The notes under the pieces were generated by a model. It was not told the origin of the DNA and made no database searches. It was given only the letters and a program-made list of their open reading frames with translations. This document shows positions 44,866 through 58,400 of a DNA stretch of 64,000 nucleotides, one piece after another. The stretch comes from Hydractinia symbiolongicarpus (Eukaryota > Cnidaria > Hydrozoa > Anthoathecata > Hydractiniidae): positions 27,273,501 through 27,337,500 of the forward strand of contig NC_079875.1 of assembly GCF_029227915.1 (NCBI RefSeq), in the 5' to 3' direction. Position numbers and translations under genes: made by a program. Each line of letters starts with the position of its first letter. Position 1 is the first letter of the stretch.

Positions 44866-47800
44866 CAATAAGAATATATATAAAGTTGAAAAAGTATTAA
44901 AACAATAAGCACATCTGACCTCTGCTAAACTTTAGTCGTTCTTAAAAGAAAACATTTATTGACTCAACATATCACTATATTAGATTACATTACTATGTTT
45001 AGGAGATGCACATAGACAAGAGTATATTTAATATTTAACACGATTAGAATGTTTGTAGAAATTTTCATTACTTTTTAACGAAGTGTCACGACGACTTTTT
45101 ACACAAAAAAATGAAAACTTTGACTTTGATAATGACGATTGTCCTCAACCGTCTTTTTCAGACAGTATTACAACATTAACGCCGAATGCTTACCTCAATT
45201 ATGAAATTCAAATTTCTGTGTCTTATAAAAACATATTTCCCAAGCGTAAGTTTAATGGTTTTTCGGTTTTATTATAACTACCCAGTAAGGACAAATAATA
45301 ATTAATAATGACATTGTATCTTGTTCATGTAGGGAATTCATAATACGGTTACTGATATCCCACGATATTTTAAGAAAATAAATTAATTAACCAGAACGAT
45401 TTCATTCCACACCTTGTCGAGATAAGCCATGTTGAGCGAGAGGAAAGTGTTTCTGACGATGAGAAAAAGTAACATGACTGGCTAAAAAGTGTGTAGTAGC
45501 CGATGGTAAGTTGCGTTTTTACTGATTATCTATTTTTTCGTTTACCTCATCCAAAGAACGGTGCATCTGTTTTTAATTTATTTATAGAATGACAAAAGAA
45601 ACTTCAGAAGCAAGAAAAGAAATTATGCCACACTGAAGGATGGTAAGTCGAATTTTTACAATTCGAACAATCTTACAATCTTTGTAAGTTATAACTTGCA
45701 GTATCACTTTTTTAGTTTGGTTTACCAGCATTTTATGGAAAGGCGGAAAAAGCAATTGTGGGAGCCCAGAAGAGGTTGGAATTGACGATCTGGATTGCTG
45801 TATGTGATTTTTTTACTTTTTAATATATTACGTATCGTGTGCTATAAAACCGTGCACGGCCGCTACCCGCTAAACAGCAAACTGCGATACACTCAAACAT
45901 ATAAATTACCCGCGTATTTATTTTCCCGTAACAAGCCTTTAGGACAGATTTAAGTATTGCGCGCTCCTTGCAGGCTTTGTAGAATAGAATCATTATGTAC
46001 CGTTTTTATGGCTGTCAAATACTTAACCCCCTTTTTTAAATGTCAACCTGCATTACAACTCTAGAACAATTGTGCATATAGCTGGTCCTACAAAAATAAA
46101 AAATCACTTTGTATATTCGCTTATTTATATTTTCACATGTCTCCTGAAAATTAATATTCCGCGCACAAAAATTATAATTGACGAAAGTATCCCGCTTTCC
46201 TTAACAATATCGACACACTTGTAGAACTCCTCTAATATTTTTTTTACTATTTTCAACCTTTCGGGGGCTTAAATGTGTCTTAAAAGTTTCCACAATGATA
46301 GATCTTGTTACAACAAACAATGTTTGATAAACTGTTTTATCAAAGGAAGCTTAAACAACTTTTTGTGTTTGTGTACAGTGCTTCTTTGTAAACCTTTTTC
46401 ACTTAAGTGCAATAGGAATTGTTGCAGCTAGTCACAAACGAAGCAAAAATTATTTTAAGGAGAAAACATGCTCTTTCGTTTTTGTAACGTAACTGGTGAG
46501 ATTGACAACAACATATTTCCGTCATTGCATAATTGCACATCCGTTTTGCAGCGAAATTGATCTGACGTGAAAACGATTGATGTTAACATTTTTAAAATCT
46601 TTTACCTAAATCAACATGTGAATGTGTGAAGTCGCCTATTTCTGGAGCTCGAATCAGTAAAATATCAAACTCACATTTGTTTGGCCTGCATGAAAAAGAT
46701 CACGAACCTTCTTTCGTCATTTAGTCATTGATTCCTGACAATATTCCTCTAGCGACTTGCAGGAGGACATGGACAATGTTTTCTTACAACGTGACTTGAC
46801 TTTATACACACTAACGTACTGGGAAATTCTATAAAAAGCATTTCTAATGCTCTAACATGATATCAAACGTTACATAAGAACATAATCACTTACACTTGTT
46901 TTTTTTGACATTCCGTTAAAGAAATTATAGATAGCGTCGGGTCTATCAGATTCTATGGCACCCAATTGTTCAAAACGATTTATTTAAAAAAAATATTTAT
47001 ACAGATATAATCTTAGCTACGTAAAATATCATGTACTCATCTTATGGTTGAGTTCTTCTCGCATTTCGATTGGTTAATCTACACGAAAGAAATGATATAT
47101 TTTTAATTTCTACTAAGAGACGGGTGCAATTTGTTGTTGGTTTGTAATTCTAAAAGTAATTTTCCCGTTAAAAAGAATTTTCCAGCTTGGTTTGACCCCA
47201 ATTTAGTGGGGTCTAAAAATTTAGGCGAGCACATAATTGTTGACGCCTATTGCTAAAAACAAAATCATTGCATTGCACATTTACATTTCAGACTAAATAT
47301 CATGGAACGAATAAAAATAACAACGACTTAAATTAATATTTTAAAACTGGGTTAACCGGGTTAATACATCCGTTTTAAAAAGACATGTTCCGGTGTCAAA
47401 CCGCTTGTTTAAAACGTTTGATCCTATACATTTTTTGATCAGCGTTTCAACAATGGGATAAGGTAATTTTTAAAATAATTAAACAATAACAAATAGCTGA
47501 TAAATTAATTTCTTTAGTTACTAGAAAACCTATAATGTTGAATATAGGCCTTTTGCTTGTGTAACCGAGCTGTAGTTTTGTTTTAAAAAAGAGACTTGTC
47601 TACAACATATACGAAGAAAGTTTTTGAAATGCAGTCTGCGCGTCTTGTGTTTGTTTTAAACACCAAAATTTTCTCAACATTAAACAGATTGGTTTTCAAT
47701 TCATGGATGCTTCACTTTTTTAAAGCATTTTCAGGTGAGAAGAAATTAATGTTTGTTTTTAAAATGTGAAAATGTGTTGTTTCTTCTGAATAAAAATATT

Positions 47801-50482
47801 TCCTGTGTAACATTTGTGCAATTCTTAATCTGTAAACTATCTTGTATTTATTTAGATAAAAATATGAAACAAACAAATATCGTGACATCAAAGATCCGAT
47901 CATATGGTCAATACGTGTATCTGCAAGTATAATATGTTACGATTACAATTTTATATCAAGAATTATGGGTACAAGAAACTAAATGTCAACCTGTGAGGAA
48001 ATTTGTGCAAGCGTTACATTACGACGGAGTTTTTGAATTCAAGATCAATTAATGGTGTATCAAACAGCGACCAATTTGCTAAGCTGTTTCAGAGTCTTTA
48101 CGTTACGGTTATAACCTGATTTGATGGAAGTGCTCTATGTTGTTTGATGCACACACGTTTATCAAAAGCAAAGCGATTTCAAGTCCTGCTTGCCGAATGA
48201 TAATTGTGCGTAATAATTCAGATTCAAGTCATTATTGCTTCGCTCACACCATATCTTTCATGACGATATTTAAATAGTGTCTTGGTGTTAGATAAACAGT
48301 TCTCGGTTATTCTGATGACATTGAAACATTTTACCATGACAAATGGTTTGGTCACGCTTTGTAATAAACACCAGCAAGTAACACAATTGTTCTCCACAAA
48401 TTAAAAATAAGTGTCTGTCTGGGACAAAAAAGTGAATGTGTTTATTTTTTAAAAACGAAGTTTTTGTCCCAAACCAACTAAAAAATAGTATAATATTTCT
48501 TTATTAGGAGAGCACTTCGTGTTTTTTTACCATGCTCTCAGATTTTTTAAAGACTTCTTGGTTTACAAAATTGGTAAATCTTGTTTGAGCATTAACTAAC
48601 TAATTATTATATGTTATAAGCTATTGTCGACGTAACATACAACTAGTAATTTATTATATATTAGGAAATATATTTTACAGATGCATATCTGTAAAATAGT
48701 TTCGAGAACAGCATCCGTGAAATGGAATAATTGACAATCTGATAAGAGCGTCATTTTGCACTAAAAAGTGCAGCGAACATGAATTAAAAAAGGCTTGACG
48801 CGCAGACTGCAATTCACAAACATGTAATGTAGTAAGCAAGCAAAAATAAACAAATTTTAATTATAATTTTCTATCATGCGTGTTGATTATTGTTTAAAAA
48901 TGTGACATGTAAACAGCTTCCCTTTTATCGCAAATTTTCTCCATTTTCCCTCCGTCAAATATAATAGGGTCTTGATTCTAGGCAACCGTTTAGAGTGTAA
49001 AAATATTACGCGACTGTCATAAAATAGCGAATTAAAGAAAAACTACTTCTACAAAATAATGCATTGACAATTCTTTAGGAGGTGCAAATAGGACATCGCT
49101 TTGGACCGTCTGATCTTTTTAACTCAATGATAAATAGAATTAACACATATTTTCAGATGTTTGTCTACCCGCTGCGCCTGTTGTGTAGAGCTAGAACGCT
49201 GATCAAAATGATGTATAGAAACATGTAGCTTTGACGAATAGTTAAGGTGACATAAGGGTTAAAACTTTTTCTGACGTCAGAAAAAGTTTTTTATTTATTT
49301 ATTTATTATTTGGTTCAAGTTGGTTATACATAGTACCAAAATATTGACCAATTTACACCAACCACAAAATTAAAACACAACATAGAAAGATAATAAAAAG
49401 AAAATAACCATAATACTAGATTTTTCAAGGAAATCACTGCACACCCTGCACAGCTTACAGAAACATTCATGAAGACCTTATGTACACTTATTATAAACAA
49501 GCAAACAAAAACATTCAAACAGCACGTTCTCGTCTACATCATTCTGTAGAGCACGTAGATGTTTGTAAGCTCTGTAGATGTTATATGTTATCATTTCCAT
49601 TTTCGAGGATGCGCTCGCAAATGTTCTTTCTAAAGTCTCGTTAAATTTATTGTGTACAATCCATATAGGTGAATATTTATCATAGCACATCCGAGAGAAT
49701 GCTTCACCCCGATCAGACCTCTGATCATGATAAGTGCATATTGCCTTAGCCTCTTTAACATAACATTAATGTAATTGACTGTGTGACGTATAACTTGTCG
49801 ATTTTCATTGCATTTGAGACATGCATTTTTCGGCAAAATTCATCTATGGACATTAGCAACTTGTTAAGTGTGGGAAAAGCGCAATTTTTTAAACATTTCG
49901 ATGATAATAAATCTATAAATCCATTATAAACGTGTTAATCATAATTGCTGGACCTCTGCATCACGAGTCACCTACTATTACTTGTCACTACCAGTCACTT
50001 GTAGCATCAAGTGACATCTCACATCATCTCTTACATTTAAAAAGGCACAATTGTAAATTTGCTACCAGAGAAGTTAGTTCTTGGATGGCCTTGTTTCCGA
50101 GAAAATCTTACGATCAAATTCTCATCAATTGAATTTTTGTAGCCCAGCATAAGAAAAAGTTATTTTAACATTATTATTTTCTCACAGTTTTTATCTCGTT
50201 CCTCATTTTTAGAGATTTAGTGTGTTTTAACACTTAATTTAAAACCAATAGTTTTTTTAATGTTAGTTTAAAGCGTAGTGTCAACGCGAGTTTGACCGTC
50301 GACTGTTATTAAAGTTGCTTAAAGCCTTCATATGACTTTTCACTTGTCGTAACGAACTACACTTTAATATAAACTATATTTGAAACTTTAAGAGCGTAAT
50401 TGATTACTATTCTAACTTTTTATTTGAAACTGCAATATCTCACCACACGTCACTCTACTCTACCCAAACCATTATCCAACAA
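44866..50482 (-). repeat. Right arm of a large inverted repeat
   Basis: Inverted counterpart of 20487-25490, about 0.6 kb longer. Most of the extra length lies around 48870-49650, where the left arm has no clear counterpart. That extra part includes a (TTTA)n run and a short minus-strand open stretch (49690 to 49478) of unknown nature. Exon-like blocks shared with the left arm read on the plus strand, for example DDCPQPSF...SYKNIFPKRKFNGF at about 45130-45270 and a block at 45588-45640 with AG and GT borders, but no complete gene can be built. Confidence 0.85.
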
Positions 50483-51165
50483 ACAACATAATAAGAAGAA
50501 AAAGAATTAAAATATTTTTAATATACTTTCGTGTATATTCTCTCGATTTGTGTTTGTTATATGACATAACGAAAGACGCCTTTTTAACTGCAGAATTAAT
50601 TTGGCAAACATACGAGGAAAATAAATTCATTTGTAGAAAGCAGAGGAGATGGAATCAGTCTGCACAATAATAAAAAAAATAGGGATAGAAAACACTTATT
50701 TAGAAAAATAACAACAAAGGGGATTGAAATCACTCATTTAAAGAACAACAAAAACATTTGTAACACTCATCGAAAAAGAGAACTCACTCACTTGTTTAAG
50801 AACAACAGTAAGTGGAGCTGTTATTTACTCATTGTAATGCAACAGCGTAAGGGAGGTGTAATTCACTCTTTCTAATTTAACAGCATAAAGGAGCCTTGCA
50901 AATTTGGAAGCATAAGAGCATACAGAGGATAGTGGCTAACCCTGTCATGCGGATTGGGCTGGACAAAATGCCCTACATGGTATACTTTCGTTCATATCCT
51001 GATAGTCTTAATAGCTGACACGGAGATTTTATTATATATTTTTCGAGTTTCTTTATGAATTAGTGTTTTCTTCACTGAAGTTCTGTATTTGAGTTTCTCA
51101 CGTTGTAAATGGTACAAATACTTTGCGCCCCTTGCCTTAAATGCCCATTGATACCCTTATCGCTT
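50483..51165. other. No gene seen
   Basis: AT-rich flank of the right inverted arm, with A-rich imperfect repeats (AACAACA, CACTCA) and no coding signal. Confidence 0.45.
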
Positions 51166-51169
51166 TAAC

Positions 51170-52920
51170 GTTAGTAACAAAAGTGGTGGTTTACTTGTCT
51201 ACGCGAAAGCTATTTTACCTACACGAGCCTTACTAGAATATAAATTACCTTCAGACATTCAAGCTTTACCATTTGAAATTAATTTAAGGAAAGAAAAATG
51301 GCTTGTTATATCTATTTACTAATCTCCTTCGCAAAACAATGGATACTTCCTTGAGGCATCATTAAATTTACTTGATCATCTCTCTCGCATTTACGATAAC
51401 TCTATATTGATCAGTGATCATCACCACATGATTTACTCAATGTTGAAAACATCATTTCAAAAAAAAGAGGCTACAAGAAATTAAGGAGTGTGCTTGATAA
51501 ACATGCTCCTTAAAAAGATAAATAATACGTGGTAATCAAAAACCACACAGGAACAAGGAGTTACGTCAGGTCATTATGAAACGATCTCAATTTAAAAATC
51601 GTGTCAATAAAACAAAAAACACGTCGCACATTATAAGCTTTAACAAACAACGTAACCATGTGGTAAAACTTAACAAACTCGCTAAATTAGACAATTTTAG
51701 TAAACTTGATATTCGTAAAAACACAAAACCTTTCTAGCAAACATTAAAACCATATTTTTCTAATAAGCGTGCAAAGGGTGATGCTAATATTATATTAATT
51801 GAAAACGATAAAATTATAATGGAAAATAAAGACGTTGCCGTTATTTTTGATTCCTTTCTTGAAAATATTGTGAACTCATTGGACCGTTACAAATGGCCCA
51901 TAGTTCCAGAAAACGAACCTTCAGATGAGGTAGGTACCATTGCGAACCATCCCAGTATAGTAGCTATAAAAAGTAATTTTTACATAAATCATAAATTTGC
52001 ATTTAATCCAGTAACAGAAGTTATTAAAAATATATCTACAAACAAAGCTACAAATGGTGAAATTCCTGTAAAATTCTATAAGAGTCTGGTCAATGCTTTA
52101 AAAATCTTCGTGATTGTATAAACGAAATTATAAAAAATAGTCGCTTTCCAAATTGCCTAAAAGAGGCAAACATAATTCCCATATTAAAAAAGGGTGACAA
52201 GACAGTAAAATCGAATTATCGACCAATTAGTATTTTACCTCTTCTGTCGAAGGTCTATGCAAAACTTTTATGCAAACAACTATCAAATTATATTGAACCC
52301 CTACTGAACAACCTTTTTGTGGTTTTAGGAAAACGCATTCGACACAACACGCTCTCTTTAAATTATTACAAGCTTGGCAACGTGAATTAGATAATGGAGG
52401 CTTTGTGGGGACAATACTAATGGATTTGTCTAAAGCTTACGACTGCTTACCCCATGACTTAATCATAGCTAAACTTGAAGCTTATGGTCTAAATAAAAGT
52501 AGCTTTCAACTTATTTAAAAGTAGCTTTCAACTTATTTATCCTCTCGCAAACAGAGAGCAAAAATCGATGCTTCTTTGAGCGATTGATTTCCAGTATCTA
52601 CATTAACGACCTTTTTTTTTCGTTGAAAAAACTGATATATGTAACTTCGCTGATGCCAACTCCTTTATTCTTGCGATGTAATTTTATCCGTTGTAACTAA
52701 CCGCCTGCTTCACGATACAAAACATTTACTGGGGTGGTTTAAAATTTACTCACTTAAAGCAAATCCTGAAAAATTTTAATTTATGATCTTAAGCAGAAAA
52801 GTGAGGCAGCCGATAACATTACAGATAAATCAAATTTCCATCAAAAAGACTAATAGTGTGGTGTTGTTAGGAATTACTATTGACAACAAATTACTATTTA
52901 ATGACCATATTCAAATATAT
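51170..52920 (+). pseudogene. Decayed APE-type LINE (endonuclease and reverse transcriptase)
   Basis: The plus strand shows an endonuclease trace (GGLLVYAKAI at about 51185), then the pre-RT region in the open stretch 51819-52121 (VIKNISTNKATNGEIPVKFYK). RT blocks follow in shifting frames: FPNCLKEANIIPILKKGDK, SNYRPISILPLLSK, FCGFRKTHSTQHALFKLL, ILMDLSKAYDCLPHDLIIAK and VLLGITIDNKLLFNDHI. There are many stops, frameshifts and deletions, and the YADD region is gone. It is a different lineage from the 28S-inserted LINE. Confidence 0.75.
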
Positions 52921-52934
52921 GCTCTACCACTAAC

Positions 52935-53435
52935 TATAAACTCCATGATCTGATAGAGATATTGTAATGAACATATTAGGATACCCAAATTGACTGACAG
53001 CATCAATAAGAAATGCATGTTGTCATTGCCAGTATTGCGGTGAGAACCATTTAGTACTGAGAGGTTCTTTTGGCGTTGTACCCATATTTTTGCCACTGGC
53101 TATTGCACCTTAAGAAAATCATTAATTAGTATGGTCAATTTAGAGAATATAGTTTCGTTTTATGTAAAATAACACACGAATTACTAACCTGGTATGGTCT
53201 TGTACATGTACCTATCAAATTGATACTGTAGTAACTCAAAATGAATTAAAAAATATAATATTGCATTTTCACATTTTATCATAAATAATTTGTTTGCTGA
53301 CAAGTGTGATGAACCACCATCAATTAAGCTTTCAAACAGTGACTTTGTGTAGTACATGATTGGCCATACTGCACTTTCTATTCCCCTTAAAGAAAATACT
53401 TCCCGAAACGGTATCTTTTTTCCATTTAACATCAA
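52935..53435 (-). pseudogene. Helitron-like Rep N-terminal fragment, probable
   Basis: A first block at 53435-53190 (IPFREVFSLRGIESAVWPIM ... FDRYMYKTIPG) is followed by a GT donor, a short intron of about 80 bp, and an AG acceptor. The second block (53110 to about 52935) continues ASGKNMGTTPKEPLSTKW, FSPQYWQ, then a TGA, then HAFLIDAVSQFGYPNMFITI. The last blocks recall the helitron-like N-terminal domain found in eukaryotic Helitrons. The in-frame TGA, a TAG further on and missing downstream domains make it a fragment. The assignment is from memory of motifs. Confidence 0.4.
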
Positions 53436-53535
53436 GTCGTGATAATATTTATTTTACATTATTTGTACATAAATTAATTCTGTGGTAGTAAGAGTCATTA
53501 TTGTTCATTAGAAATGTAAAAGCGCAATCCAACTT

Positions 53536-53871
53536 TTGACCTCAGATCAGACAAGACTACCCGCTGAATTTAAGCATATTAATAAGCGGAGGAAAAGAAA
53601 CTAACAAGGATTCCCTCAGTAACGGCGAGTGAAGCGGGAACAGCTCAAACTTAAAATCTCCGTTGCTTGGCGAATTGAAAATCTCTTAAAATCTCCGTTG
53701 CTTGGCGTTGACGGCGAATTGTAGTCTCCAGAAGCGTTTTCAAGGCGGATACACAGTGCTCAAGTTGCTTGGAACGGCACATCGTAGAGGGTGACAATCC
53801 CGTGCGTGGCACTGTGTACTGTTCACGATGCGCTTTCTATGAGTCGGGTTGCTTGGGAATGCAGCCCAAAA

Positions 53872-53902
<31 letters not shown>

Positions 53903-54687
53903 TGGCACGAGACCGATAGGGAACAAGTACCGTGAGGGAAAGATGAAAAGCACTTTGAAAAGAAAGTTAATAGTACGTGAAACCGTTAGGAGGGAAGCGC
54001 ATGGAATTAGCAATGCGCTGTCGAGATTCAGATGATCGGCAGCAGGTACGGGCGTTTTACGGATCCGAATGGACCGTTGGTGTTCGTCACTAGCAGTTGT
54101 TTGTCGCATTTCCCGGCAGCGTGCGTCAACAGCTGTTGGAACCGAGCGAAGAGCCCCGCAAGAAGGTAGCTGGCTTCGGTCAGTATTATAGCTTGTGGTG
54201 TGCGAGCTCGGGTCCGACAGAGGCGTCGCGGCACATGCTCTTTTGGGCTGGCTTCTCTCTTCCCAGTCGGTTGTCAACCATAGCGGACTGCGTGCAGTGC
54301 GTTTGAACTGTGGCCGGCTGTCGGGGGGATGAATGCACACATTGTGCTAAGGTTGTTGGCGGTCATATGGTTTCATGCGACCCGTCTTGAAACACGGACC
54401 AAGGAGTCTAACATGTGTGCGAGTCTTTGGGTGATTGAAACCCGCGGGCACAATGAAAGTAAAGGCTGCTTGCAGCTGAGGTGAGATCTCTTCGTTTCGG
54501 CGAGGAGCGCATCATTGACCGACCTATTCTACTCCTAGAAAGGTTTGAGTAAGAGCACATCTGTTGGGACCCGAAAGATGGTGAACTATGCTTGAGTAGG
54601 GCGAAGCCAGAGGAAACTCTGGTGGAGGCTCGTAGCGATTTTGACGTGCAAATCGATCGTCAAACTTGAGTATAGGGGCGAAAGACT

Positions 54688-54728
<41 letters not shown>

Positions 54729-55101
54729 TAGGATAGCTGGAACTCGGAACAGTTTTATCAGGTAAAGCGAATGATTAGAGGTCTTAGGGTTGAAACAACC
54801 TTAACCTATTCTCAAACTTTAAATTGGTAAGAAGCCCGACTTGCTTAATTGAAGTAGGGCACAGAATGAGAGTTCTTAGTGGGCCATTTTTGGTAAGCAG
54901 AACTGGCGATGCGGGATGAACCGAACGCTGAGTTAAGGCGCCTAAATCGACGCTCATCAGACCCCACAAAAGGTGTTGGTTGATCTAGACAGCAGGACGG
55001 TGGCCATGGAAGTCGGAATCCGCTAAGGAGTGTGTAACAACACACCTGCCGAATCAACTAGCCCTGAAAATGGATGGCGCTTAAGCGTCGTGCCTATACT
55101 T
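53536..55101 (+). rRNA. 28S: 28S rRNA gene, 5' part (interrupted copy)
   Basis: Begins with TTGACCTCAGATCAGACAAG, the 5' end of animal large-subunit rRNA. It runs through conserved blocks (AAGCATATTAATAAGCGGAG, CGAGTGAAGCGGGAACAGC, GTACGTGAAACCGTTAGGAG, GGTAAGCAGAACTGGCGATG) to CGTGCCTATACTT, where a LINE interrupts it. No 5.8S sequence is seen in the few hundred bases upstream; instead a Helitron-like remnant is there. A 35-bp duplication at 53650-53707 breaks a normally invariant section. This suggests a damaged or dispersed copy rather than a working unit. Confidence 0.92.
53650..53707 (+). repeat. 35-bp tandem duplication inside 28S
   Basis: CTTAAAATCTCCGTTGCTTG (continuing GCG) occurs at 53650-53672 and again at 53685-53707. 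Normal 28S has it once. Confidence 0.85.
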
Positions 55102-55406
55102 GATCCATTGAATATCGTTTTGGGAGAGAGCAGACGTGTTCTGGTTTTATAAAGTTGTTATAAATTTGTTTTGTTTATTCGATTTACTTCAACTTGAATA
55201 TTTTTGACGAAATCGATCGAAATAACGCTACTGGTTATACTAGTCATGCTTAATGGTTTTGACTTGTTTTTTGTGGTGAATATTGAATTTTTTTTCAAGT
55301 TATGTACTTTTTGCTTACATGTTGGAGAAATCTTTTTTACACTCAAAACACATTTTTTCTCTCATAACATCGAACGGAGAAACCAGGCATTTATAACTTT
55401 ATAAAC

Positions 55407-58400
55407 ATGAGAAATATCGTCGTTTTAATTGCTTTAATTGGCATCTTTCACACTTTGTCATTTAATGATGTTGCATCTCAAGATAATACAAACGTTTATA
55501 AAGCAAATGTTATTCGTACAAAGATAAAGAGAGGTAAATCACCTATCGTTTATTATGCGAACTCTGTATCAACATTTAACATAATTTTGTCAGGAGATAT
55601 TCAAGAGAATCCAGGACCTGGTTCATCCAAGTGCACTGAGTGTAATAAAGGAGTTGGAACAAGTAGAAAACGTTTACAATGTATTAAGTGTTTATGTTTT
55701 ACACATGCATCATGTTCTAACCTTCCCATCTTCGAACAGAATCGTATGACATCCAGAATTGTTGTTAAATGGACATGTAGTGGATGTATATTATCAGAGC
55801 TTCCCTACTTTGGCGTACGTAATATCGCATTTAACACAGACACTACTGATGACCCAATAACTACCGAGAACAGTCATCTAAAGCTTTTAAACAAGCATCG
55901 CAATCAAACGTCTATCGCTCATATAAACACCCAATCTCTCTTATCGACATTCACAGAATTCTCTTTAATGTTAAACTTTTATGACTTTGACATCATAACC
56001 CTAAGCGAGACTTGGCTTCAAGACAACAAGGAACAGTTAGATTACGTCAACATACCAGGATATAAGACACTTTTCAAAAACAGAAAATCTCGAGGGGGTG
56101 GAGTTGGGATTTATGCCAAAGATTCTCTACACTTTAAATCGAGAGATGATTTGACAAAACATTCTTCAATGGAAGTTTTATGCGTCGAATTTCGTGGTCG
56201 GAACAAAAATACACCCTACCTTCTAATTACAGTATATCAACCAAGCTCAAAGGAAGAGCAAAAGATCGAAATATCTATTAAATGGAGCGGTGTCATTATT
56301 GTAACCGGTGATATGAACATTGACCTTCAAGGCCAAGAAAAAGAATCCACCAAACGTTATAAAGACATACCAAATTCGTACAATTTGTATCAACATGTCA
56401 ATAAACCAACCAGAAAGGGAGCTACTCTCATTGATCATATTATTACTAACATTTCTGGTAAAGTGACAAACAGTGACGTGATTATTACTGACGAAATAAG
56501 TGATCATGACACGCCATATATTCTACTTAGCATTAAAAAAGAACGTTTCGAACCGCGATATAAATTCGTTCATGACGAAAAAAATCTGGATATGAATTCC
56601 TATATCGACGATTTTTCAAAATTACCATTTAGTTTGATATTTACATTCGATGATCCAGATGAACAAATAGATACACTGAATCATCTCATATTATCCTGTA
56701 TTGAACGTCATGCCCCACTGAAGCGAGTAAAGCTAACACGCCCGATCGCTCCGTGGATGAAAGACCCTGCCATCCAAGACAGTCGAAACCAACTGGAATT
56801 TTATCGTAAAAAAGCCCAAGAAGATCCAAATTACAAAAATGACTATAAAGAAAAACGCACTAATTATCGAAAGACATTGAAGGAAATAAAAAACTCGTTC
56901 TTCAAGAAATCGTTATCGTCAAAGGATCAAAAATCTGTCTGGAATACTATTCATCGTATTCTGAGCAATCAAAAAACACGAATCAAACACGATCCTTCAG
57001 AAATGAATGAATATTTTAGCAATCTAGCAGCAAACCTAACTGGGAAATCAAACGTCGAGTCTACATTACCAGATGATATCAAAACTACTGAAAACGAACA
57101 ATCGTTCAAAATTCAACATACTACTTACAATGAAATAAATAAAATACTAAAAAACCTCAAGAATGACTGCTCCAGTGGTCATGACAATATTCCAATACGA
57201 TTTATCAAGCCAGTATCAGAATTCATAACATCCCCTCTGGTCCATATTATTAACAATTGCATCAACAAAGAAATATTTCCCCAGCAATGGAAGATTGCTC
57301 GTGTATGCCCAATACCAAAGATCGACACACCAATTAGCACAAAGGACTATCGTCCAATCTCAGTACTGCCAGTATTGTCAAAAATCTACGAGAGAGTAAT
57401 CTTATCTCAGTTATGTGAATTCATCGAAAGTAATCAACTTTACAATGAAACACAATCCGGTTTTCGCAAAGGTCATACGACTACCACATTGATGCTTAAG
57501 CTTCGTGACGACATAAAAAAAGCAATGGCGAAAAGTGAAGTGACACTCTCTATCCTCATCGATTACTCCAAAGCTTTCGACACGATTGATCACAAAAATC
57601 TGCTGCTGAAACTACGTGATATGAATTTTTCATTTCGTGCTTTAAAGATATTATCAAGTTATCTGAAAGATAGGAAACAATACGTTCAAATTGAAGACAA
57701 AATTTCATCTTTAAAATCAATGTTTTACGGTGTACCACAGGGTAGCATACTTGGCCCTGTCCTGTTTAACCTCTACGTCATCGAGTTATCAAATCAAATC
57801 AACTCCGCCAGTATCCAATATGCTGATGATACAACATTATATAAACACTGCAAAGTCAGAGATCTATTTCAATCAATCAAAGATATGGAAAAGGATGTAG
57901 ATAACCTTCTAGCTTGGTCAAAAGAAAACAATCTTTTGTTCAACAGTGACAAGCTTAAGTTAATCATATTCCATTCTAAGCGACTGAGAGCATTTGATTC
58001 TGACCGAAGCTATCTTTGTCGTTGTGCTGGTATGTCAATCGAGCAGGAAGAAAATGTTAAGTTACTTGGCATTCAATTCGATCAAAATCTATCATGGACC
58101 TGCCATATAAACAATGTTATAAAATCCTCGCACTCAACACTACGTGCTCTACGAAAGTTTAGTCGTTTCACACCTTTCCATGTACGCAAAACCTTGGCGG
58201 AAACGTTGATCTTATCAAGGATAAGTTACGGTAATGTTGTCTTCTCGCAAATACCTAATTATCTGATATGTCGGCTACAAAAGATCCAAAACATGGCTGC
58301 TGGTTACGTTCTCCGCCGTTATGCTAATCTGCAAGAAGTCACGAATCTAAAATGGCTTCCCGTAAAAGAACATATTGAATTCAGTATAAGTAAACTTGTA

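Noticed and set aside
20487-50482. A single 30-kb transposon with 5-kb terminal inverted repeats
   Set aside because: No target duplication at the outer ends (GGCTA against AAACA), no element-wide transposase, and the interior is a host GGT gene; an inverted duplication fits better.
53769-54340. Open reading frames inside 28S rDNA on both strands
   Set aside because: They are shadows of the conserved rRNA sequence; GC-rich rDNA gives chance open frames.
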